DNA from: a virus
Strand: one strand, 5' to 3'
Virus record (IMG/VR): IMGVR_UViG_3300008120_000139
Coordinates: 1 to 64,000 of that record
Length of the DNA: 64,000 nucleotides
Shown: one piece after another, positions 1 through 12,300 of the stretch
Position numbering within the stretch: the stretch's first letter is position 1
Layout: each line of letters begins with the position of its first letter
Notes under the pieces: generated by a model
The model's input: only the letters and a program-made list of their open reading frames with translations
Told to the model about the DNA's origin: nothing
Database searches by the model: none
Program-made: the position numbers and the translations under genes

Positions 1-359
1 TTTGCAATAGATAATGTTGTTACTGCTACACTTTCTCTCGAATTTAATCCCGGGCCGCCACCACCTCCAGAAATTGTAGCCCATCCAGTGTCATAGTTTG
101 TACCGGATAATTTTACCAATGCTTGCCCAGATGTTCCACCGACAGGAACTCCTGTTCCAGTAGGACCCGTTGGACCAGTAGGACCCGTTGGACCAGTAGG
201 ACCCGTTGGACCCGATGACGCTATTACTTCTACTGCACTTGCAATATCATTTTTTAAAACATCATAAGAGACTCTTCGAACTAATTCATTATCAGTGATA
301 ACAAACCCAGTTGTTGTGTTTACTGTAGATATAAAAGGAAGTTGGGTTACTTTTGACAT
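1..359 (-). CDS. Collagen-like virion/fibre protein, 3' end cut by window edge
   Basis: The minus-strand frame opens with ATG at 359-357 and stays open to the left edge, so only the first 119 residues are seen. They begin MSKVTQLPFIST and carry a run of Gly-Pro-Thr triplets (about residues 50-67), followed by a segment ending in a GGGGG linker. Gly-x-y tracts of this kind form collagen-like triple helices in phage fibres, and the segment after it resembles spacer sequence in the fibre genes at the right of the window. It starts 4 bases after the stop of the giant gene, so it is the most distal gene seen in the baseplate operon. A role as an appendage or fibre component is inferred. The C-terminal tip that would show binding function is outside the window. 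Confidence 0.75.
   Translation of the reverse strand, partial: MSKVTQLPFISTVNTTTGFVITDNELVRRVSYDVLKNDIASAVEVIASSGPTGPTGPTGPTGPTGPTGTGVPVGGTSGQALVKLSGTNYDTGWATISGGGGGPGLNSRESVAVTTLSIA
161..214 (-). repeat. 18-bp tandem repeat encoding Gly-Pro-Thr triplets
   Basis: Three consecutive 18-bp units (161-178, 179-196, 197-214) are identical except for a change at the end of the last. Each encodes GPTGPT in the minus-strand collagen-like gene. Near-perfect DNA identity, not just protein repetition, suggests recent slippage or expansion, so copy number may vary between relatives. Confidence 0.85.
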
Positions 360-362
360 ATT

Positions 363-3300
363 TTATTCCTCTAATGATGAACCATTTTCATCATCAATTG
401 TATAATAAGAACTATCTAACATATATTTGTTTCCACCATAATAATAAACATCAGGTAAAGATGCATTCTTGTATCTTAAGAATTCAGCTTGTACTACTGG
501 ACTTGTTAATAAGGATTCAGTACCTGTCCATATAGATCCTTTCTTTTGAACAATTGTTATATCTGTACCAGTTGTTATTGACTGCTGTAAGCTTAAAATA
601 ATTTCTTGCGTTGATGTATTTACTATAAATTCCGGAGGAAGCGTTTTCAAACTTGCAGGTGTATGGTTGTATGATACTGTTAAATCATGTACAACTAAAG
701 GTGTTTTACGTAATTGACGACCACCATAATACACTTGGATTTGATCTACCGCAGAAACTCCATTTGTTAAAATAATACCATCACCAGTTAATATAGAAGT
801 CGCTGTACTAATTACATATGTATTAGTATTTGATGACGGAATTGTTTGAACGTAGGTATTTTCAACATAAGGAATTGTTTCATGCATACTTTGATCAATT
901 ACCGTAGTACCGGGTTGAGAAACTTTTGCAGGTCCTGTACCTAATGTACTTCTACGTAATTGACGTAAAATATTTCCTGATTTTTCAAAAAACTCTATTC
1001 TTTCGCCGTCAATAATAACAACTCCTGGATTGTTTAATCTTGGATCAGGCGTAATTAAACTATCTGTATTATCGACATGAATCTCTGTATCCGACGATTT
1101 TAATTCTTTTGTTAGGAATGTTGAATAATATTTTGATAATCTTCTATAAGATAATCTATCAAAAATATCCTTAAACACTCTAAAACCTAAAACTTCGTCA
1201 TTTATGGAAGGTTCCGCAAAAGTTGAAATTAAGATTTTATCAGTATCAATTGTAACAATCCATTCATTAAATTGAACTGTTCTTAAGTCAGACATTATTT
1301 CAAAATCGTGTCTATGTATTAATGGAATACCATTTTTATATACCCAAACATAATTGTCATTTAAAATAGGTCTGCTTAATGTATAACGATTAATTGCATT
1401 AGGATTAAATTTTTCTGTATGCATTAATAAATCGTCATGATCTGTGAATGTTATAACTTTAACATCAGCATTAACTAACGACGTGCTAAATGTTAATGTA
1501 TTATTATTAATGATATAGTCGTAATCTTTTAATCCCATAACTGCAACTGCATCACCATTTTGCAATAATTGATTAGTTATAGTAACTGTACAATTTGCAG
1601 TATTAACAGTATAATCAAAATTTAAGCGTAATTCAGTACCGTTTCCGTATACACGAACTTCGTTTTCTGCATAATAACCAGAAGGTCTATTATTCTTACT
1701 ATCAATACTAAATGTAAGTTGATTATTTTGAATTACATAGTAACTTACCCAAGGCGGTGATAATCTACGTCTTGTATCATCTGTTGATGTTTTTACTTCA
1801 ACAATTGCATTTGCACTTTCAGGTTTGATATTAGCAGGAGGTACAGATAATGTTAATGATCCTGCGCTAACATTTGTAAAATATTCTTCACTAAATGTAC
1901 TAAATGTATCAAAGAAAGAATTAAAGAACCATGCTTGAATATTATTAGATCCTGTAGACATGTTATAAATTTTTACACATGCTCTATTATTTTCGCTACT
2001 AACATTTGTTAACATGAATCCATAATTTGATGTTGTAGTAACTTCATTAATTCTAACACCATTAACTAATACATAGGCTATATTAACGTCGTTAATACTA
2101 GCTGCACTTTCAACTATTGTAGATGAAGTATTTTCAACAAAAATCATCCTACTGTCTAATAAGTTTTCACCACCTAAAGTCATTGCAGTATAACCAATTC
2201 TTGCCCATTCTAATTGAGGTGGAATTTTAATATTAGAACCTTCAATAAAATATTGATTTGTATCTGTGAAAGTTTCATTGTCGACTCTATTAAATATTCT
2301 GTCTCCTGAGTAAACCATTAATCCAAACGGTGATGGATCAGGGTCAACAGTTAATGTATGAGTATAGATTGTGTTTGTTGAAGAGGGGAACGCACCTGTT
2401 ACTATAACAGGAGAAGTAGTTTTATCTTTTGTATAAACATTTATACCTATACTATCTAAAGTATGTCCCGGTACTAATTCTTCGGGCCCGAAATTATTAT
2501 TAACACTTAAGAATTGTTCACCGTTTACAATATCAGGATTAACTCCGAACGCTCCTGTGAAATTTGTACCGGACCAAGAACCACCTGTTAACACAGTATC
2601 AACAATATGCGGTAACTTATTTGTTTTCCAAAATTCTATTTTTGGATCTGTAAATAGCTGAATATCTATTGTACTAGTCGGTTCAGATAATACATTAACA
2701 GTTATTATTGCTCTATTATTTGTATCTGTGGATAACACATAATACGGCGAAGTTGCCGAGTTTGCTGTAATTGTCGATGAATTAACTTTAACATCATAAC
2801 GAGAAATATTGCTTTCTCTAGTTAATGTTTGAATAATTGCTGTACTAGTATTTGTTACTGTTGTAACAACTCTATTAATTAATACAGATGTTTGCTCTAT
2901 AGTAGTAATAATACTCGAAACTTTAGCATTAGCCGATGCTAATGCCACAACTGTAGAGGTTGATAAAACGGACGATGCGGTAACAATAAATGTATCATTA
3001 CTGTCAATTCTATTAATTAGATATTGTCCATTAAATCCAGCCGGTGTTATGCCAGATAAAGTTACAATATCACCAACGTACAAATTACCATTAAATGGTA
3101 TTGTTGTTCTTACAATAATATCTGCTCCGACATTTGTTCCTGTTGATCGAGCAGTTAAAATATTATAAGACGGATTACTAATTACAATCGAGTTAGTTGC
3201 AGACGAAACTGATACAACTACAGTATCAGTTCTAATAAAATTAGTAGAGGAACTTAAAATATTTAGAACCTGACCAGGAACAATATCTGTAACTGTACTC

Positions 3301-6300
3301 AAATAAAGAGTATTTGTTCCTACTGGTGCAGTAGTAATAACCTTAGAAAATGCATATTGTTGGATTAATTCATCCCATACAAAATTTCCATATAAATTAT
3401 TAAACGTATTCCAAGGTACAGCATAACCAAAAGGCAATCCCTGAAGAATATTGTTTCCATATGTAACACCAGTCATTAACGAAGAAATTTCGTTAGGCAT
3501 TGTTTCAGTCGGCTGATAATAATAATTTATTCTTTCTACCGCATTGAACAATTCTATATTTTTAACATAAGATATTTTTAAAATTTGGTCCTGTTTTGGA
3601 ACATAATTTAAAAATTTAAAAATACAAGCTTTATTTCTTTTGCCTCTAAAAATTAATGTATAGTCTGTTGCAAAAACCAATTTTCCATCTAATTTAGGAA
3701 CAATATTTTCTTTCTTATATTCTGGCAACCAAGATAAAGTAAAGTCAGTAGTTGTGCCATCACATGTAAATGTATCAATGATTGTTTCATTTGATATTTC
3801 GTTGTCTACACTAATTCTATCAAATTTTATACCTAGTATATTTTTTCTAATTGTGTTATTTGACAATATAGCAGATGCTGTTGCAGTATTTGTTACACCG
3901 GTGCCACCGCCTGTGATTGTCACTAAAGGTTGAGATACATATCCTGATCCTGGATTTGTTACAACTATTTGATAAATGCCTCCATTTCTTAGATAGGCAA
4001 CTGCTGTTGCAGTAGTTCCATTTTCTGTATTAGGACCACTTATTGTAATGTTAGGTATATCAGTATATCCTCTACCTTGTTCCGCAACCCATACTTCTTT
4101 TACTTCATAGGTATAATAATCTGCCCAAGATTTCCAAGGGTAAACATTTGTTAATTCGTTAGTAATTGTAAATATCGATTTTGGAATATCCGTTGTTATG
4201 TTTATAGTTTTGTATTCGCCATTTTCATAATAAGCAGGTAAATCAAAATCAGTTACTTGTGTATTTGCCTGTTCAATTGTTTGGAATGCAGCTAGATAAT
4301 CTCTTATTTTTGTATGATAAGGTTTAACTTCTTTAATATATTGTTCAAAATATTGATAGCTATCTAACTTATAAACTGGCCTTTGATCTAAATTTCCAAT
4401 TATATTTTTAACTGTTATGAAAGATGTTTTGAATGCCCAGTCAAGTAATTTTTGTTCGGACATCGCATATTTTACTGCTTTAAAGAATAATAAATTCCAA
4501 TTTACTTTTAATGTGCCAACAAATATATCTTCTTTTAATGCCAATAATATATAGTTAATTTCTTGATCAGGTATTTGATCGTACAATGTTTCATCTAATG
4601 TTAAAAGGTCATATGAATATTTTCCAATATTATAATTCCATATTTTATCATTTATTTGTATTGTACCTTTTTCACTATATACAATATTATATTCAGCGGT
4701 AAAGTTTCCTGTTTGTCCATCACTTACTTTTTCTAGGATAATAAAATATCCATTACCGCTATTTTTAACTTTAACATATTCGTTAGGATTGATACCACTA
4801 ATAGCTATAGCTTCTAAGATGTCATTTGTTGAATATGTTATATTTTTGTATTGATTAAATTCAGGACTTTGCCAATCTACATAATCCCAATATAAAGTGG
4901 TATTATAGCTTTGTGTTTTAGATTTAATCCATCTTGTATCAATAGAAACAAAATTATAATTAAATTCATTTTTGGTCCATCTATTACCCGCTGTTAAATC
5001 TGTAGTAATAATAACTGTATGAGGTCTTACTACTAAAATCGGAGAGTCAACATATCCATAACCTGCATTTTTAATAGTTGCAGATATAACACTTCCAAAA
5101 TTATCAATTTGTACTTCTATTTCTGAATCAGCTCCTGATTCAGAAACAATTGTTACCTTAGGAGGATTTGTATAACCAAATCCAGGATCTATAATATTCA
5201 CAACACGTACATAGCCATTTACAGAAACAGATTCTAATTTAGCTTGTTTATAATTAGTAGTGTCTATTGCAGATAATTCTGTATTAGTATCAACAACTAA
5301 ATCATATTCTCTAGATAAAACATCAGGAATTTCTTCTTTCTTGTTTAAATTAGTAAAATTATAATTATCTGTAATTCTATTTTCTAACAATACTTTATTA
5401 GAAAATTCTATTATATTACGTAGAGCTTCTATTCTGTCTTTAAACAATGTTTGTTGAGGTCTAATACTTAAACCGTATCTATTTCTATATGATAATGATT
5501 GATCTGGTACAGTATTTCCGAATGAATCCCTACCTAACAAACTGTCTATTAGTTTCTTTTCTAATAGTGTATTTGGTACATCATTCTTATTACCTTCTTG
5601 TAACAATACCCATTCTGTGTGATGTGGTATACTATTATTTAAATTATCAATTACAACATTAGCACTTATTCTATTGCTAATTAAAGACGATTGTATATTA
5701 GCTAATGCAATTGAATCTGCAGATAGGATTTCGGCAAATTTTATACCTTCAGCAATTGGGTCAGCAATTAAAGACGCAACTTGATAAGAACTTATTCTAC
5801 GATTCTTACTATTAGGTATTATTGTTTTATTTTTGACCCAATAGTAATAAACATTTTCTAAAGAGTTAGTAATGTTATTGTAAACTTGTTTTATAGTTAA
5901 AACAGTATTATCTGGATGTTTTGGTTGTCCACTAATACCTTTTATTAACCCGTCGTTTGTATCTGCTTTAGATGCCCACTCGCTCGGTAAAAGATCAGAT
6001 TTAACCCATTCATAAACATCTATACTAGAACCAGGAAATAATTTACCCCAATTATTTTTTCTATATAAGTCATCGCCTTGTTCATACCAAATGAATTTAG
6101 CTGTACTTAGATCCCACCATAGTTCTCCTACGTGGTCGTCAATCCAAGCAGTATTTGTATCAACTACAGTTAAAGGGGTTCCTAACGAATAGATAGCAGG
6201 ATCTAATGCTAATTTATATTTTAGTTCCTGATCTGCAAGACCTGATATTTTTCCTTTTAAAGGATCGATAACATCGAGATAATCAATAATTTCTTCTTTT

Positions 6301-9300
6301 AGAGAATCTATTAAGGCTATTCTCTTGATATTTTCAACTTGTATAGTAGGAATTTGCTCTCTTAATAATTTAAATCCATTATTGGTACTGTCAATTTTAT
6401 TAAATTGATATACTTTCGAATTGTCAGGTACTTTATTGAGATTTACAATATTTCCTGAATACATTGGTGCACCAACAAAAATTGTATTGTTAGTTGCCAC
6501 TGTAGAAATTCCATATTTGCTACCTTCTAAAATATCAACATTGTTTAATTCTGTAGCAAGTACATAATTATTACCAATTTTATCGTAAAGGTATACTGTG
6601 CCAGAATCAGGAACAGTTGATACAAATCTAGTAGATTTACTGTCAAATGTTGTTTCGTTATCTGAGTTTTCTAAATCTTCAAAAAATCTCATTACTTTTG
6701 TTTTAGTTGTGCCTAATAACGAAATAGCAATTGTTGAGTTATTATTAGAAACAGATAAACTGTATCCAAATTTTAATCCGGAATCTAAGATTGGATTTTC
6801 TAAAGTTTGAGCCAACTCATAAATTCCACTAGATGATAATTTGTATAGGAATACTGCACCTTTTGCTCCTTTTGATGTTATATATTCAACTGAAGAAATT
6901 AACATCAAAGACCCGTCATCGCTGATAGTAATATCATGTCCAAATGATTCATATGAATTAACTGGTAATGATATGTTTTGTTTCCATGTTAAATTTTTAT
7001 CAAAAATTTGAACTATACCTACTCTATCAGAGTCCGTAAATGCATACTGCGGTGCACTTATAGCAATATGTTCTCCGCTTCTATCGCCTGCAATTTTGTG
7101 TCCCCATTGACTACCAGCATTTAAGCTAATCGACGATGTGCTGCTAACAACAAATTTATAAGGATTAGCACTAACTGTTGCTGTAGTGACTCCGGATATT
7201 GTATCTGTTACAGTATTAATCCAATAGGCAAAAACAGATCCCGGAGCAGAATAATCATCATTTCCCGGAGCACTTACAAGTAAAGTAGTAGCAGTGTTAA
7301 TGCTAGGTTGATTAACGTAAACTGAATGGCCGAATCTAGCATTTTCTGCGGTGTTAGGAGCAATTGCGTTAGGATGAACCAATACAAACTGCGTTTCATC
7401 TTGATTTATAAGAATATTTTTAGAGCTTACTTTAACTATACCTTCATTGTTGAAAGTTTTAATTGTACCTGTACCAGTGCTTAACAATACCGTACCTACT
7501 GTCAAACTTGCTCTAATTTTACTTGCTGTCGGGGCGCCAACTACAAACAATTTTTTATTCTCGTCGTGAGCGATAGAATATCCAAAATTTGTTAAAGAAT
7601 CAGGATCACAATAAATTGAAGTAGCTGTATTCAAACCGTATTCATATTGACGTTCAAGAACGTTATTAATTTTTCGGAATACCGTTATTCTTCCATAACT
7701 ATAATCGCCAGGTTCCTTTTTACCGGGTGATGAAATAACAACTATTGAAGAATTTTCTGATGCATGAATTTTAAAACCAAAAAATTGATCACCATAGAAG
7801 TCAAGTGTGTTATAATCTTTCGATGAATAGTTATCAATTTTTTGATAAACTTTCCATTTATCATCTAAATCTCTATCTACCCAAATTTTGTCTCCTGATT
7901 GAAGATCAATTAAGTTTATTTTTGATGCTATGTTGTCAACAGTATCGACACGAGCAGATTCAAATTTAAATAAAATTCCTAATGATAACAATTCTTCGTT
8001 AAGAATAGTCGATAATGTTGATTCTACTGTAAATTGATTTAATTTAGAAACATTTTTAACAACATAAACACCGTTAACTTGATTATTAAATCTTGCTACC
8101 GATACTACATCACCTGTGCTTAATCCGTGAGGCATGTCAGTTACAAATGTAATATCTATACCAGGTGAACTTACATATACTCCAGAAATTTTAGCAGATT
8201 GTTTAGAATATCTATAAACATCCCAACCGCCATTTTCTAAAAATCCTAACCATACTGTATCTTTATTATTGATTAAAGAATTATTTGCAATATCCAATAA
8301 ACTATTTTTATTATAAGCAGTTACCGACACATCATCTGATCTTACATAACCTGCTGTCATTAATTCGAAATTAGTGTCGTCAAATGTCCCTTCGTATGCT
8401 TTAAAAGTATTACTAGGTGAATAATTATCGGGCGATATTAATAATGAATTTGATGTAATGTAATTTATTGAAGGATCATTGTTATTCGCTACATTGTCAA
8501 CAAATTTTGTAATGTATGGATTTTCTAGCCCTATCCCTTCATCTAATGAAAATTCTATTTCATTGTATGACGAATATGAACCATAACTTCCAATTCTAAA
8601 AGCCCATTCTTCATTAATTTCTATAGATCCTTGACGGTTATAGAAATTTACTTTTGACAGTTTGTCGATTGCTTTCTTAGTTCCTTTTTCTTTAATGAAA
8701 CCTTGATAAAATTTATATTGAGCAATAGGATTAGAAAATATGTTATTCAAATATGTTCTAGGTGTATATCCTACTAAATGTTGTGCTAATTGTTGTTGCT
8801 CATAATCAAAATTATCAACATCTAAACTATAAAAATCTTCAAATTGACTAATTTTATAATCAAAATTAGGAATTAGTTTTGAATATGGTTTACTATCTAA
8901 TTTCGTCCATTGGTCGAAACTAAAATTATTTGAGCTTTCAATTTTTCCTATAGCCTGATAATATAAACTCTTATATCTTACTATTTCACCGGGGTTATAA
9001 GTTTTAAAAGGGTGCCAATCTAATATGGAAACAGAGTTATAAACAAACCCTGGACTAATAAAATCTCCGTTCCAATTTTTTGTTCTGAATCCAGAAAATT
9101 TCATTCTTTGTTGTTTATATCCAGTATCTATATCATATATAGTATCGTTGAATATTGTAGAATTATTGAAAACTAATCCATGCTCTTTTTGCACAGTTCT
9201 TAATAAAGCAAAGAATAATCCTTCATTGTCATCTAACGTAGCAATCGTACAGAAACCGTCTTCACGAGAAAAATTAAATTTATCGATCGGATATAATCTA

Positions 9301-12300
9301 CCATCTGCTTGTAATAAACTGTAATCATAGTCGTTACTGATAATATTATCAACAACAGAATCTGTAGATTCAAATTTTAAATATTCAGAAAAAGGACTTA
9401 GAGTTATTAGATCATTATTTGACCAATTTTGAGTGGTCCAATATAAAAATTCTTTAGCTGAAAATTTCCAATTTATAACTTCATTTAAATCATTATTAAA
9501 AAAGTCAAAAACAAACCCTTGATTTTCAAGCCATGCACCGTAACCCATTATAACGTCAAAGACATCTTGAATAGAATCAAATTCTGTACCGTAAGGTATT
9601 AAAGTAACATCTCTAGAATAGCTTACTGGTAATTGTGCAGAAGCACCACCTTTAATAGGTAATGATGGCAGTTGTTGGAATAATATTGGATTAAATGTAC
9701 TTTGTGCGGTATGACTTACTTTAACTCTATAGTACACATTATTATATCTAACAATTTGGCCTTGTTTATAATACCTTGTAGTAACTGAATTGGCTGTAGT
9801 TAGATCAATAGAACTTACATTTTTACTAGCGCTGTCAGTTGCTCCGCTCCATTCAGAAAACTCTTCCGAAACTCCGCCAACAACTAATGCACCTGAAGTT
9901 GCAGATTTATTAGGAGTTAATACATTAAAATAAGGTCTATATCTATCATATCCTCTAATTGTAAATTTACCATCAGATTTTTGAACAATAATACCCGAAA
10001 TACCGATCTGTTTAACTGGATTGCTTACGTTTAGTAATAAAGTATAATCTTCGGGCGGTAATATAACACCCGGACTTCTTGATACAGGATCTATAGAATC
10101 TATATTAATTTGTAATTTTTCTTTACTAGTAAATCCACCCAATTTATGAAATAAATTAAAATTAGCAAATTGTAAATCTTGTGTTAATATATCTAAATAA
10201 TTTTGATATTTTTGTTTTCCATTTTCACAAACTAATACACTAAATCCGGCTGTTTGTAATTCGTTATCAATAACTAATTTTCTTATATCTAAAAACAAAT
10301 TATCTGTGTTATATATAACTTGACCTAAAAGATTTAATTCTATTCTACTTGTATCATACATTAAAGAAAAGTAATCACAAGGTCTAGTCAATGCTGCGGC
10401 AATATTTAAGAAGTAAGGATAGAAACTACTTTTACGCCATGCTGTTTCAGCAGGAGAAAAATCTCCAAATTTCCATGACTGACTTTTATCGTAATAGGTA
10501 TTGTCTGTTACTAAGAAATCTGTTAAATTTTTTAATTGTCCTGAATTGTCAACTGGAATAATACTTAATAATCCCGGTCTTTGATATTGACTTAAAATAT
10601 ATGGGGCAACAGGATCTCTAACTAATCCATCTCTTAAATCTTCCCATAGTGCTGTATTTGTAGCAGTGTAAGGAGCTGATCCGTATTCATCTACCCACCA
10701 GTCTGGTTCTATACTAAATCCTAACATTTCCCACGGACGTAAGTGCGGAGCTTCTGTGTCATAAAACTTTTTAAATACACTTTTCCATGTACCAGAAACT
10801 GGTTCACCAAACAGTTTGTCTATTGATCCAATAAAGTTCCATGTATATTGATTTGTTTCATCAAATGTAGAATTTTTAGAATAGTCTATATCAAATCTAC
10901 CTGCCCAAGAAATAAAATCTTTTTCAAGAATTTTGTTTATATCATCTTCAAAATTATTTGTTCTAAATGCACTTATCTCGGTTTCTTTAACATCAAAAAT
11001 TCCAGAGTAAGATACTTTTATATTATTAAAAATACGTTTTTCAAATTCTAAAATAATATCATCTCTATAATCATTATATGCTTTAATTAAACTACCATCG
11101 TGCCCTCGAATCATATTCACAGGACCAGATACATAAGAAGTGTCTGAATATATTTCAGGGACAAACTTAGGATATAATCCTAGCTTTGTAGGGGTAGGCG
11201 GAACAAAACAACCTAATGTATCTTTATAATTAACAACTGAAATTATATCATTTTCATTTAATGCTTTAGAAATAATAACAGTTTGATCAAGATTATTAAA
11301 CGAATAATCTACTCCAACTGTTAACAATTCGTCATTTAAATAAATTAATACAGACTGAAAACTAAGTTTAGTTAATTCAAACTCTGTTCCTATAAAATAT
11401 TCTGTTTCACTTGAATCAACAACAGTAATATTTCTAACAGTTTTATTAACTCCATATCCGATCATATCAGATCTATAATAAGGAGAATTTATAGTTTTAT
11501 CTTTATTAATCGATTTTAAAATTTCTTCTAATGCATCTGCAGGAGTTAATTGTTCTGTTACATCTACAGCAAATTTTAATAAATTCATTTTAAATTGATT
11601 ATAATGATTTGCTATAGATCTTAATGCATCAATTACATTATGAGATTTTTTTCCTAAAAAGAAATCTACAAATGCAATAGGATTGTCATTTATAATTAAA
11701 CGTGTACCATATTTTCCATAATCGCTAATATCTCTTAAATTACTATTTCCAGGAAATGCTCCTGTGAAATTAGGAATTTTTTCAACCATTGTGCTTAAGT
11801 GATCAGTTAACTCGCTAAAAGTTAAATCAGCAATAGGTCCATTTAATGGATTATTTGTTAAACTTAATGCTGTCTGATAGTAACCATTTTCGTTAGGAAT
11901 CTCATCAGTTGTTATTTTAATAGTAACAACATCATTTGGATTTAACGATACATTTTCAACAAATGATAATACATTACTACCTGTTGTAAATGTTACTTCT
12001 TTCTTAACATTGTTAACAAATACATTTGCAGATGAAAATACAGGATTATCAATAGATTTTATCGTAACTGTTGTAGAAGTATCAGTGATTACTTGATTTT
12101 CAATTATAGGTAATTGAAATAGTTCTCCTGAATTACTCCACACATTTAACAATATACTAGATCCGTCTTCGTAATTTAATCTAGCAAATGTAACACCAGT
12201 TGATATATTAGATCCAACACCATCTATACTTTTAGAAATAGTTTCTGTAGTAAAATAGTTTTTAAAAGAATAGCTACCTATACCTACACTATTTTCTTGT

